From Chitinophagales bacterium (GTDB lineage: Bacteria; Bacteroidota; Bacteroidia; Chitinophagales; Chitinophagaceae): a DNA stretch of 64,000 bases. The notes beneath the pieces are model-generated. The model ran no database searches. It was not told the origin of the DNA and saw only the letters and a list, made by a program, of their open reading frames with translations. Position 1 is the stretch's first letter. The number at the start of each line of letters is the position of its first letter. A program made the position numbers and the translations under genes. Positions 25,436-33,519 of this stretch are shown here, one piece after another. The DNA is taken from assembly GCA_017303395.1 (NCBI GenBank), contig JAFLBN010000005.1, forward strand, positions 157,800 to 221,799, in the 5' to 3' direction.

Positions 25436-25534
25436 TCAATGTATACAGCAGCATGTCTGAAAATACAATAAACAGCATGATTGTATAAGTAGTATATTAC
25501 ATTATAATACAACTTATAACACCTGTTTTAGTTT

Positions 25535-26470
25535 ATGAAAAAGCACTCCCTTATCCTGGCATTCGCTGCCATTGCAATCATTTTTGCATCTGCATGTAAA
25601 AAGAACAATAACGATACCGATCCCGCAAATACACCACCATCTGCCGAAGCATATGCCAAGCTGCTGAACGATGGTTTTAAAAGCCTGCTGCAAACCGCCA
25701 CCTTCGATGCATCAAATAATGCCTACACCTACACATCGCCCAAGGGCACTAAAGTAACGATAGATGGTACCTGCCTGCGCAAAAACGGAGCAGCAGTTAC
25801 CGGACAGGTAACGCTTGAATTTCTTGAAGTATATAAGCGCACAGATATGCTGATAGCCAACGTACACACCGTAGGAGGCCCCGCAAAATATACCGGCGAT
25901 GATGTGTTGCTGCAATCGGGCGGCATATTTTATCTGTGCATTAAGCAAGATGGCATCGTACTTACCACTACCTGCAAGGTGCAGATTGTAGCATCTCTAA
26001 TGAACAGCGACAAAAATTTTGTGCCAAATGCAGTTGGTTTTGATGGTATAATAACCGCCGACGGGCTAAGGTGGCAATTGGCAGGAAGATGGGATGTGAC
26101 ATCCGACCAAAGAATTGGTGTATACAAACTCAAGGTTCCTGGCTGTGGCTGGTTTAATATTGCTTCGTTTTACAACTTTGAAAAACCCTTGACCAGCATT
26201 GCAGCATATGTACCAACAAACTACGGCAATGTATCTGACGTTTATGTATTACCAAAATTCTTACCCCGATCCTTAGGGATAGCCTATGGCAAATGGCCTA
26301 TCGGGATAGAATGCTATTTCGTATTTGTAACAGAGAAAGACGGAAAATATAGTTGGATTATCAGAGAGACTACATTGAAAGAGAATCATACCGAGTATTT
26401 TAATAATATATCCGATGCAAAAACCGGTAGCAGAGAGGAGTTTTTAGACCAACTGGATAAACTATTGTAA
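25535..26470 (+). CDS. Lipoprotein of unknown function
   Basis: 311 residues, lipobox FASAC (Cys21) followed by Lys-Lys-Asn-Asn. The mature part begins with a helical stretch (EAYAKLLNDGFKSLLQ) and then a beta domain (KGTKVTIDGTCLRKNGAAVT, VTLEFLEVYKRTDMLIAN) seen in several Bacteroidota lipoproteins. A second beta-rich half contains GWFNIASFYNFEKP. No enzymatic motif. Monocistronic, with a strong terminator at 26515. Confidence 0.65.
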   Translation: MKKHSLILAFAAIAIIFASACKKNNNDTDPANTPPSAEAYAKLLNDGFKSLLQTATFDASNNAYTYTSPKGTKVTIDGTCLRKNGAAVTGQVTLEFLEVYKRTDMLIANVHTVGGPAKYTGDDVLLQSGGIFYLCIKQDGIVLTTTCKVQIVASLMNSDKNFVPNAVGFDGIITADGLRWQLAGRWDVTSDQRIGVYKLKVPGCGWFNIASFYNFEKPLTSIAAYVPTNYGNVSDVYVLPKFLPRSLGIAYGKWPIGIECYFVFVTEKDGKYSWIIRETTLKENHTEYFNNISDAKTGSREEFLDQLDKLL

Positions 26471-26514
26471 TAACCAGGTAAGCTCCTGCCCTTTCCGGGC
26501 GACTGGCATAACGA

Positions 26515-26543
26515 ACGCAGCAAGCCATCTTGCTGCGTTTTTT
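26515..26543 (+). terminator. Rho-independent terminator
   Basis: Perfect ten-base stem ACGCAGCAAG-CCAT-CTTGCTGCGT followed by TTTTT. Confidence 0.9.
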
Positions 26544-26555
26544 GTTGGCATACGG

Positions 26556-26646
26556 CGTCACAATACGCCACAGAAAACCTACTAACTAATTGATTATCAT
26601 AGCGTAACAGTCCGTTACAACTGATTGTGACGTTTTTGTGTTGCCC
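26556..26646 (+). promoter_or_regulatory. Inverted-repeat cluster upstream of tiny membrane peptide B
   Basis: CGTCACA (26556) and CGCCACA, then GTAACAGTCCGTTAC (26604-26618, a GTAAC/GTTAC inverted repeat), then TGTGACGTTTTTGTGT (26626-26641), which also occurs exactly at 15205-15220. TGATTATCAT just before the inverted repeat also precedes the one at 27019. Confidence 0.5.
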
Positions 26647-26650
26647 GAAA

Positions 26651-26684
26651 TTTGCATCGGGCGGCGGTGGTGTGCATATTTACA
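26651..26684 (+). promoter_or_regulatory. Candidate promoter of peptide B
   Basis: TTTG at 26651-26654, 22 bases, then TATTTACA at 26677-26684. The same TTTG-N22-TATTTAC arrangement precedes the 27126 peptide. Confidence 0.45.
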
Positions 26685-26713
26685 TTACTATTTTTTGATA
26701 CAACAAAGTCATT

Positions 26714-26812
26714 ATGCAGATACATAAAGAAAAACACAACCTGATGGTAGCGGCAGTGGTAGCCGCGGCACTGGTTGCATGCATTATGGTCTGCACATAT
26801 TACACGGTATAG
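26714..26812 (+). CDS. 32-residue single-span membrane peptide B
   Basis: ATG at 26714, TAG at 26810. Sequence layout: MQIHKEKHNL, a hydrophobic helix (MVAAVVAAALVACIMV), then CTYYTV. It aligns residue for residue with the peptide at 27126 (MQI start, charged first ten residues, helix, C-x-x-x-x-(Y/W)-x-x-(T/Y)-x-T-x end), has the same length and lies behind the same type of upstream repeats and promoter spacing. Selection on the peptide is therefore likely. A terminator follows at 26931. Candidate type I toxin-like, regulatory or membrane-complex micropeptide. Confidence 0.6.
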   Translation: MQIHKEKHNLMVAAVVAAALVACIMVCTYYTV

Positions 26813-26930
26813 CCATACCGACCCCGGCCCTGTGAAAACTGCATTTACCCCATGAAGGCAGTAAAAAAAGAGTCCCCAAACACCACATTGCCCCACAAAC
26901 CATACTTCCCCCACCAGGAACGAAAGCCTT

Positions 26931-26957
26931 CCCCCCGCCCGTCGGGGGGATTGTTTT
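26931..26957 (+). terminator. Rho-independent terminator
   Basis: CCCCCCG-CCCGT-CGGGGGG followed by ATTGTTTTTAT. It lies in the 313-base interval 26813-27125, which otherwise holds only the upstream repeats of peptide C. Confidence 0.8.
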
Positions 26958-27017
26958 TATATTAATCTCTGCAACATGCGTCTGTGCTCAAAAAACTCAA
27001 ACGGCTGATTATCATAC

Positions 27018-27058
27018 CGTAACAGTTTGTTACGCAAAATTGTAACACCAATTGTTAC
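27018..27058 (+). promoter_or_regulatory. Two GTAACA/TGTTAC palindromes upstream of peptide C
   Basis: CGTAACA-GTT-TGTTACG (27018-27034) is a perfect inverted repeat; GTAACA-CCAAT-TGTTAC (27042-27058) is a second, 24 bases further on. The first corresponds in position to GTAACAGTCCGTTAC upstream of peptide B and the second to its TGTGACG block. Confidence 0.58.
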
Positions 27059-27066
27059 GCCGAAAA

Positions 27067-27100
27067 TTTGCAAAGCCTGCACGGGCAACGCATATTTACC
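27067..27100 (+). promoter_or_regulatory. Candidate promoter of peptide C
   Basis: TTTG at 27067-27070, 22 bases, TATTTACC at 27093-27100; same spacing as the promoter at 26651. Confidence 0.45.
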
Positions 27101-27125
27101 AAAGAAAACAAAAAAGCATATAGCT

Positions 27126-27224
27126 ATGCAGATACAGAGAGATAAGTTTGATATGATGCAGGCAATCATAGTAGCCGGCACAGTGGTAACCTGCATACTT
27201 GTATGGACCTATTTTACCATATAG
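27126..27224 (+). CDS. 32-residue single-span membrane peptide C
   Basis: ATG at 27126, TAG at 27222. Charged start (MQIQRDKFDM), hydrophobic helix (MQAIIVAGTVVTCILVW) and short end TYFTI. Paralogue of the peptide at 26714. The upstream region has two clean GTAACA/TGTTAC palindromes. Two hairpins follow (27281-27298 and 27341-27368). The peptide family is unknown to me. Confidence 0.6.
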   Translation: MQIQRDKFDMMQAIIVAGTVVTCILVWTYFTI

Positions 27225-27280
27225 ACCCCGGCACCGTGCAAATTATTTTGACCGCCCATACTCAAAACACATAAAAAAAT

Positions 27281-27298
27281 CAGATACCCTCGTATCTG
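27281..27298 (+). terminator. Weak terminator-like hairpin
   Basis: CAGATAC-CCTC-GTATCTG followed by TTATTT. Could end the peptide C transcript. Confidence 0.5.
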
Positions 27299-27340
27299 TT
27301 ATTTGCCCCGAAAAAGTGTTTCCCCACTTGAAACGAAAGA

Positions 27341-27368
27341 TACCCCCGCGACAGGGGGTATTTTTTTA
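27341..27368 (+). terminator. Rho-independent terminator
   Basis: TACCCCC-GCGACA-GGGGGTA followed by TTTTTTTAT. Confidence 0.82.
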
Positions 27369-27500
27369 TATCTGAGCCTAAAAGTCCAGTGTTTTCCACA
27401 TATTTTTTTTGAAAAGAAAGACAGAAATTAGCTGCCGCAAACAAAAACAGACCTCCCCGATACCTGAGAGAACCGGGAGAACAAACAAAAAATCAGCTTT

Positions 27501-27626
27501 ATGCTCTACAACGCCATCGAATTCCTGATAACCAACAAAGATTGGGTACTGCTATTTGCCAGCGCCATACTTGGCGGCGCCATCGTAGAATATGTAAGAT
27601 ATATGAAACGGAGACGGAGTGTGTGA
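27501..27626 (+). CDS. 41-residue single-span membrane peptide D
   Basis: ATG at 27501, TGA at 27624. Start YNAIEFLITNKDW, a hydrophobic helix (VLLFASAILGGAIVEYV) and a strongly basic tail (RYMKRRRSV). It lies in the same cluster as peptides B and C but does not align with them and lacks their palindromes. Its own terminator follows at 27658. Coding is supported by length, helix, basic tail and terminator, not by homology. Confidence 0.45.
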   Translation: MLYNAIEFLITNKDWVLLFASAILGGAIVEYVRYMKRRRSV

Positions 27627-27657
27627 CACCCCCGCTACTCAACCACATAATATATAC

Positions 27658-27690
27658 AACTCCCTTTGCTAAGGCATGGGGAGTTTTTTA
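27658..27690 (+). terminator. Rho-independent terminator
   Basis: AACTCCC and GGGAGTT around a 14-base loop, followed by TTTTAAT. Ends the peptide D transcript. Confidence 0.65.
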
Positions 27691-27722
27691 ATGGTTAATT
27701 TTAGAATACTTAATAAACAGCT

Positions 27723-29513
27723 ATGGAAGAGAAAGTCAATCGTTATAAGTCACAAATACCCTATTCACATTTTATAAATATATGGAGAGGATTACATAGA
27801 AATAATCCGAATTATTCACATTACTACAACACACAAAACGATGTAGTTAAAATTACTAATACCCAGATACTTGGAGAGGCAATACATGTTCATAATGAGA
27901 ATTTACCACAACTAACACTAGTATCTTGTGAAATTGATTATCTCATTATTTCATCAAGCAATGTAAAAGGCGTCATTCTGCAAGACACAATAATTCACCA
28001 GAAAATATTAGTCAAACAAAACTCACGAGTAAATGAAATAGCTATCTCAAATAATTCAAACATACATGGCATACAAATTGATTCCTCAGAATTATGCTTT
28101 TTAAGTACCAGTAACGCAACTGTCAATCAAATCAACAATGTCAATAAATCTAAAATCGAACATTTGACTCTTGATAACAGCCAAATTAAGTATCTGACAA
28201 GTGGGCAAAAATCAATCTTTGTAAAAATTCACATTACTTTATCGACTATATCTCATTTATCACTAATCAATTCTTACATAGATAGTTTACAAATCTGGCA
28301 AAAATCAAAAATAGATACTCTTAACTTATCAGATAGAATGACAATAAATACTGTATTAATTGACAGACAAATTGATATAGTAAATTTCACAATTTATAGT
28401 TCTAGCATTTATGATTTAAAGTTATCTAACAGCAGCTTTGAATCTATACATTTTTCAGGAGTCAAACTATTCAATGTTAAACTAGAAAATCTAATAAAAC
28501 TGAATAGTTTAATATGCTCTGATTCATCATATATAGAACACCTTAGTATCTCTACACAAAAGTTAAGTAGCGCGATATTTAGACAGGCTACATTTTACAT
28601 CCTTGATATTATTGACTGTCAACTATCAAAAGACTCCTTTTTAAGTATAAGCAACTCACAACTAAATAAACTTAAAATTTCTAACAGTTTGTTTGGTGGT
28701 ACTTTTATGCTTAATGCTGTTTCCTCAATAACTGAACTAAATAGATTTATTGAATATCCTCAAGGTCCATTTGCAACGGAATTCAAGGAATTTGAATTTC
28801 GCAAAGAAAGTGAAGAATCACTGCTAAGAATAGCTGAATCTGATTTAGGTAAAGCACAGTTTATTGGGTGCAATTTTAGTAAGTTCAACAAATTCGAATA
28901 CAAGAATTCAAAAATGCTTGAAGTTTTCGTGGCGGATACTGAATTTCCATCAAGACAAAACATCCACCACCCTGACAAAAACGCAACACCTGTTCAGGTA
29001 CTCGAACAACAACGCCTCGCATTAAGCCAATTCAAAAAGATATACGAAAACAGAGGGGATAACATCAGAGCTACACAAGCACTGGCTGAGGAAGTTGAAA
29101 CATATAGAGCACAATTAAAACTCGAAAAGCCATCTACACAAAAGGAACGATGGAATAACAGAACAGAACGATTTAATTTATGGCTCAACAGGATATCAAA
29201 CTATCATGGTAACAATTGGTTCAGAGCTGCAACCGTAACAGTATTAATTAACTGGCTATTTTTTTATCTATACTCTTTGAGCCTGGGCTTTACATTAGGC
29301 GACGATTGGAATATGTTTGGCAAACTATTGGCAAGCTCTTTTGATTTTTTGAACCCTGTACATAAAACCGACTTTTTAGTAGATAGATTCGATTTTACTT
29401 TGAAAATAGGAGGGATGGCAATATTTGTTGATAACCTCAGTCGCATCGTCATTGCCTACTTTGTGTATCAAACAATAGCAGCCTTTAGGAAGTTCGGTAA
29501 GAAGTCGGGATAA
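27723..29513 (+). CDS. Beta-helix-like repeat protein with C-terminal membrane domain
   Basis: 596 residues without signal peptide. Residues ~45-400 show irregular short repeats rich in Ile, Leu, Ser and Asn (ISNNSNIHGIQIDSSELCFL, LKISNSLFGG, IAESDLGKAQFIGCNFS), as in pentapeptide-type right-handed beta-helices. About 400-470 is charged and helical (LEQQRLALSQFKKIYENRGD, AEEVETYRAQLKLEK). The last ~120 residues hold two spans (VTVLINWLFFYLYSLSLGF; IVIAYFVYQTIAAF) with LNPVHKTDF between and a basic end. Similar tails occur on Bacteroidota pentapeptide membrane proteins. The gene is much AT-richer than its neighbours, which suggests transfer. Ion-channel-like or sensor function is a guess. Confidence 0.65.
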   Translation: MEEKVNRYKSQIPYSHFINIWRGLHRNNPNYSHYYNTQNDVVKITNTQILGEAIHVHNENLPQLTLVSCEIDYLIISSSNVKGVILQDTIIHQKILVKQNSRVNEIAISNNSNIHGIQIDSSELCFLSTSNATVNQINNVNKSKIEHLTLDNSQIKYLTSGQKSIFVKIHITLSTISHLSLINSYIDSLQIWQKSKIDTLNLSDRMTINTVLIDRQIDIVNFTIYSSSIYDLKLSNSSFESIHFSGVKLFNVKLENLIKLNSLICSDSSYIEHLSISTQKLSSAIFRQATFYILDIIDCQLSKDSFLSISNSQLNKLKISNSLFGGTFMLNAVSSITELNRFIEYPQGPFATEFKEFEFRKESEESLLRIAESDLGKAQFIGCNFSKFNKFEYKNSKMLEVFVADTEFPSRQNIHHPDKNATPVQVLEQQRLALSQFKKIYENRGDNIRATQALAEEVETYRAQLKLEKPSTQKERWNNRTERFNLWLNRISNYHGNNWFRAATVTVLINWLFFYLYSLSLGFTLGDDWNMFGKLLASSFDFLNPVHKTDFLVDRFDFTLKIGGMAIFVDNLSRIVIAYFVYQTIAAFRKFGKKSG

Positions 29514-29632
29514 CCCCCTCACATTCCACAAAATTATATACTCCACCCCGCTAACGTTTGGGGAAAACATTGCGTCATAGTTAATATCGGGGCGGCATAA
29601 TTTGTGCTACCTTTTGCTTTCTGAAAGACAGT

Positions 29633-30217
29633 GTGACCGACCGCAATACAAACATCTCGGTTAATGGCAGCCAACCGCTGCATGCCTCCGGCGAACTACA
29701 GGCGCTGGTTAGGGATTGTATTGCAGGCAACCGTCAGGCGCAAAAGCAGCTATACGATACCTATGCACCCGTGGTTTATGGCGTTATCCGCAGGTACCTC
29801 TACAATCCATCCGCCGCAGAAGAGGTACTGAACGATACTTTTTACCGCGTATTCACCAAGCTGTCGCAATACAGTTTTACAGGCCCTATAGAGGGCTGGA
29901 TGCGCCGCATAGCCATCAACCTGATAACAGACCACCTGCGCAAGCATACCAAGTTTGAACAGGAGGTGCACCCCGAGCATATACAGGAAACGGCAGTTGA
30001 CGAAGATTGGCAGGTAGGCAGGCTCGCATACAAGGAACTTTTAGCGTTAATACACCAGCTGCCCGCTACGCAGCGCATGGTCTTCAACCTATATGTGTTT
30101 GAAGATATGCAGCACAAAGAGATAGCGCAGCATTTGCAGATATCAGAAAATAACAGCCGCTGGCACCTGAACGATGCCCGCAGGCGATTGAAAGAAAAAA
30201 TAAACAACCATATGTAG
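29633..30217 (+). CDS. ECF RNA polymerase sigma-70 factor
   Basis: 194 residues from a GTG at 29633. Region 2 lies near residues 40-105 (QLYDTYAPVVYGVIRRYL, AEEVLNDTFYRVFTKL, GWMRRIAINLITDHLRKH), and region 4 near 130-190 (LIHQLPATQRMVFNLYVFED, HKEIAQHLQISENNSRWHLN). Length and layout fit Bacteroidota ECF sigma factors. The anti-sigma-like barrel gene starts eight bases after the stop, so it probably sequesters this factor. Likely targets are the following genes and perhaps other surface genes; that is inference. Confidence 0.92.
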   Translation: MTDRNTNISVNGSQPLHASGELQALVRDCIAGNRQAQKQLYDTYAPVVYGVIRRYLYNPSAAEEVLNDTFYRVFTKLSQYSFTGPIEGWMRRIAINLITDHLRKHTKFEQEVHPEHIQETAVDEDWQVGRLAYKELLALIHQLPATQRMVFNLYVFEDMQHKEIAQHLQISENNSRWHLNDARRRLKEKINNHM

Positions 30218-30225
30218 CAGGCATT

Positions 30226-32022
30226 ATGGAAGAACGTAAACAACATATCGACGACCTGTTTCGCGACGAGCTGGGAGGCTACCGGGAGGTACCCGACCCG
30301 CGCGTATGGTCGGCCCTGGAGCAGCGGCTCGACGGGGGGAGAAACAAAAAACGCATCATCATCTGGTGGATTTCGGGGCTGGCATTGCTATTGGCAATAG
30401 CCGGCAGCCTTATTACAGGCAATGTATTGCCGGGCTTTAAAACACCGGCAACCGTTGCAGGCGTAAAACCAACTGCACCGTCAGCGGGCATTACCGATGC
30501 ACCCGAAGCACAACCTGTACCAACTGCACACAGCACCGCACCAACACCTGCTGCCACACCTGCTACGGTGGCGGCTACTGTTGCCACGCCTGTGCCTGCA
30601 ACTACCGTGCTGCCAAAAGGCAAAACACAAGAAAAACAAACACGCACCCTGCAAAACAACCGCACACTGGCTGCCAAGCCGCAACAACCTGCTACTGTTG
30701 CCGCTACGCCAGCTACTGCAGTTGCTATTGCACCGCAACCAATTGCTACCAACAATATACCTGCACTGCAGCCTGCCAATAGTGCACCTGCACAGCAAAA
30801 CATAAGTGTACCGAAACCAACTATCGCAGATGCCACACCGGCGGCAATAACCCCTGCACAACGTACAGCCCCTGTACCCGCATCTGCAAACAGGCTGACG
30901 CGCGAAATGGTTGACGAAATGCCACTGCCACTGGCAGGCGCACCAAAGGCAAAACCAATGGTACCGCAGGCAGACATCAGCCGCTACGAGCCACTGATAA
31001 CACGCAGCAAAAACAACGGTAGCAATATGATAGCTGCCGCAGGCAAACAGATAGCCGCACCTGTTGCCAATGCTGCACAACATGCCGAAACCCTTGCCGC
31101 ACCTGCACCACAGGCTACCGCACCAAACAGCAACGATGCAGTAAACACACCTGCAAATACTACAGCTGCTACATCTGCAGCATCTGCTACACCTGCAGAT
31201 ACCACTGCCGAAATTATTAAGCCGCGCAACCCGATAAAATGGAGCTATGGCCTGAAGACTGGCTACGACTTTAGTATGAACAAATACAGTGCGGGCAATG
31301 CACTGCTGGGTGCATACCTGCAGGCACACATCAGCAAGCGCATATCTGTAATACTGCAGCCCACAGTGAAGTACACCAACATGAAGCGCACCACACTGGA
31401 TGGCACTGCTTCTTACTACGATGTGAAGAACAGCAGTGTAACAGCCTTGCACATCATCACCCCGGAAGGTGCCGATGCACAGGGCAACCCTGTGTACAAC
31501 ATCATCCGCCGCTATTTCTATGCACAGCAATACGATAGTGTGGTGGTAACCAGAACCATCAGGCCAAAACAGTATGCCGAATTTGAACTGCCACTGCTGT
31601 TGCAATACAGGCTTACCAAAGCACTGAGTGTAACGGGCGGTGTGTCTGCCAACTTCAGCAGGCTGGTACAGGCCGAGCGCGAAGAGAGCCGTTTTAAAGG
31701 CATGATGCGCTACGACACTGCCGTGTTTGCCAAAGTAAACGAAAGCAGTCCCGCACCTGCTATACCAGCTATAGAAACACGCATCAAGTATAACTACAGC
31801 CCATACGCCGATTATCTGGCGCAGCAAAAAGCAGACCCGGTAAACAACCTGCGCTTCAACTATATGCTGGGCATTAACTATGCCTTGCGCAACGGCCTGT
31901 CTTTCGACCTGCTGATGCTGTCTTTATTGGGAAATGCCAATTATATAAACGACAACGATATAAAGAAAATATACAAGACCCCATACATTCGTATAGGTGT
32001 TACGTACAAACTGAGTAAATAA
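30226..32022 (+). CDS. Anti-sigma-like trans-envelope protein with C-terminal outer-membrane barrel
   Basis: 598 residues. The cytoplasmic N-terminus has the motif HIDDLFRDELGGYREVPDPR..W, typical of Bacteroidota proteins encoded beside ECF sigma factors. One inner-membrane span follows (IIWWISGLALLLAIAGSLI, about 45-63). Then comes a ~240-residue linker dominated by Ala, Thr, Pro and Gln, long enough to cross the periplasm. The last ~280 residues (KWSYGLKTGYDFSMNKYSAG ... PYIRIGVTYKL) are a barrel-like domain ending in an aromatic/aliphatic strand. One polypeptide could thus tie sigma-factor control to an outer-membrane event. It is co-transcribed with the sigma gene and perhaps the T9SS gene at 32057. 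Confidence 0.72.
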   Translation: MEERKQHIDDLFRDELGGYREVPDPRVWSALEQRLDGGRNKKRIIIWWISGLALLLAIAGSLITGNVLPGFKTPATVAGVKPTAPSAGITDAPEAQPVPTAHSTAPTPAATPATVAATVATPVPATTVLPKGKTQEKQTRTLQNNRTLAAKPQQPATVAATPATAVAIAPQPIATNNIPALQPANSAPAQQNISVPKPTIADATPAAITPAQRTAPVPASANRLTREMVDEMPLPLAGAPKAKPMVPQADISRYEPLITRSKNNGSNMIAAAGKQIAAPVANAAQHAETLAAPAPQATAPNSNDAVNTPANTTAATSAASATPADTTAEIIKPRNPIKWSYGLKTGYDFSMNKYSAGNALLGAYLQAHISKRISVILQPTVKYTNMKRTTLDGTASYYDVKNSSVTALHIITPEGADAQGNPVYNIIRRYFYAQQYDSVVVTRTIRPKQYAEFELPLLLQYRLTKALSVTGGVSANFSRLVQAEREESRFKGMMRYDTAVFAKVNESSPAPAIPAIETRIKYNYSPYADYLAQQKADPVNNLRFNYMLGINYALRNGLSFDLLMLSLLGNANYINDNDIKKIYKTPYIRIGVTYKLSK

Positions 32023-32056
32023 ACGCATGTGTATCTAACAAAGAAAAAAGTGCAGT

Positions 32057-33322
32057 ATGAATAAGTTTTTGTTATTAATCTTTTTACTGATGGCAGGCAG
32101 CTTTGCCCATGCACAGTACACCGTCACCGGTACGGTGCTCAATACATCCGGCACACCAATATCCAACAAACAGGTATTTGTGCGTGCCGATAGTACAGTG
32201 AACCCCAAATGGCTGCCCAGCTTCTACTTGCAAGACTCTACAGATGTGAATGGCGTATATACCATCACCCTGCCAAGCACTGTAGTAACAGGCATGCAGA
32301 TAGTGGTGAGCACGGTAAACTGCAACAATGTATTGCTGACCAAAACCTATGCATACAATGGCAGCAACATTACATCAAACTATAGTATATGTACCGGCCT
32401 TACGCACACCATCAGCGGGCAGGTATCTATGGGCAACATCAACCAGCGTGCACCCAATGCAAAGCTGCAACTATATGCCAAAACTGTAGATTCTGTAATA
32501 GGTGGCACCACCTACTATAAGCTGCAGGCAATAGACAGTGTAGTAGCCAGCAGCAATGGCAATTTTGCATTCAGCTACCCAATGGGCACTTCCGCAGAAC
32601 TGCTGTTGCGTGCTTCGTTCCAATCATTCTCAGGCCACTACACCCAATATGCACCTACCTATGCATACAGTGTACTGAACTGGCCATCTGCACCTGCGCT
32701 GCTCAAAGACACCTCTTCGGCTACCAACATACTGATGAAACCAGTTGTAAACACAGGCGGGCCCGGCAGTGTAAGCGGTTTTGTAGTAGAAGGTGCAGGC
32801 AAGCCTACCGGTGTGGGAGACCCTGTGCCTAACAGGCTGATACTGCTGACCACCCTTACGGATAGTGTTATAGCCTTTACCCTTTCAGACAATACAGGCA
32901 CTTTCTATATGCCAAACATCCCTTACGGAGCCTACAAAATATTTGGCGATGTACCGGGAAAAACAAGCCAGCCGCTCATATTTGCCCTCAATGCACAATT
33001 CCCAAATGCAACCTTCATAACATTCGACGATAAGAGACGTACATTCAACCCGCGCATGCCACCAATGTCTGTAGCTCAGGCATATATACCGGCCATCAGC
33101 ATTGCGCCCAACCCTGCCAGAGACAGGCTCACTATCAATAGTGTGGGCATGGATTGCAGTGCTGCTATCTATGACATGACAGGCCGCCGGGTGATGAGCA
33201 ACATACAACTGCGTGCCGGCTACATCAACGAGGTAAACATCAGCCAATTGCCACAGGGCAATTATATACTGCAAGTAGCCACTGATAAAGGACACGAACC
33301 TTATAAGTTTATCAAAGAATAA
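32057..33322 (+). CDS. Secreted Ig-like protein with T9SS sorting domain
   Basis: 421 residues with a signal peptide ending AHAQ. The first domain (YTVTGTVLNTSGTPISNKQV ... GVYTITLP) is carboxypeptidase-regulatory-like. A second begins HTISGQVSMGN. The third (GSVSGFVVEG, GDPVPNRLILLT, PYGAYKIFGDVPGKTSQPL) is shared with the next gene. The end is a type A sorting domain (SIAPNPARDRLTINS ... QGNYILQV). It lies 34 bases after the anti-sigma gene with no hairpin between and ends at 33348, so it is probably under the ECF sigma operon. Confidence 0.75.
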   Translation: MNKFLLLIFLLMAGSFAHAQYTVTGTVLNTSGTPISNKQVFVRADSTVNPKWLPSFYLQDSTDVNGVYTITLPSTVVTGMQIVVSTVNCNNVLLTKTYAYNGSNITSNYSICTGLTHTISGQVSMGNINQRAPNAKLQLYAKTVDSVIGGTTYYKLQAIDSVVASSNGNFAFSYPMGTSAELLLRASFQSFSGHYTQYAPTYAYSVLNWPSAPALLKDTSSATNILMKPVVNTGGPGSVSGFVVEGAGKPTGVGDPVPNRLILLTTLTDSVIAFTLSDNTGTFYMPNIPYGAYKIFGDVPGKTSQPLIFALNAQFPNATFITFDDKRRTFNPRMPPMSVAQAYIPAISIAPNPARDRLTINSVGMDCSAAIYDMTGRRVMSNIQLRAGYINEVNISQLPQGNYILQVATDKGHEPYKFIKE

Positions 33323-33347
33323 ACCCCTCAATACTCCTTTAATATTA

Positions 33348-33380
33348 ACCCCCGGACAATAAAACCGGGGGTATTTTTTT
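33348..33380 (+). terminator. Rho-independent terminator
   Basis: ACCCCCGG-ACAATAAAA-CCGGGGGT followed by ATTTTTTTT. Ends the 29633-33322 unit. Confidence 0.88.
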
Positions 33381-33519
33381 TCAGCCGGCTACTACTACAT
33401 GAATAACAGGCTTTTTTCATAAAAAACTTTTATTGCTACTAACAAAACAAACATGTGCAGCGTCATGTTAATAGAAGGCCTCAAACATTTAACCTTTAAA
33501 ATTTAAAACCACAATTTAT

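Noticed and set aside
27501-27626. Peptide D as a third copy of the B/C micropeptide family
   Set aside because: No residue-level alignment and no palindromes upstream; kept only as a separate small ORF.
26471-27722. Mobile element remnants around the micropeptide cluster
   Set aside because: No transposase fragment, terminal inverted repeats or target duplications could be seen.
30481-31827. 448-codon minus-strand frame opposite the anti-sigma-like gene
   Set aside because: Extremely Cys/Arg-rich, no export or fold features; produced by the GC-rich Ala/Thr/Pro linker code on the other strand.
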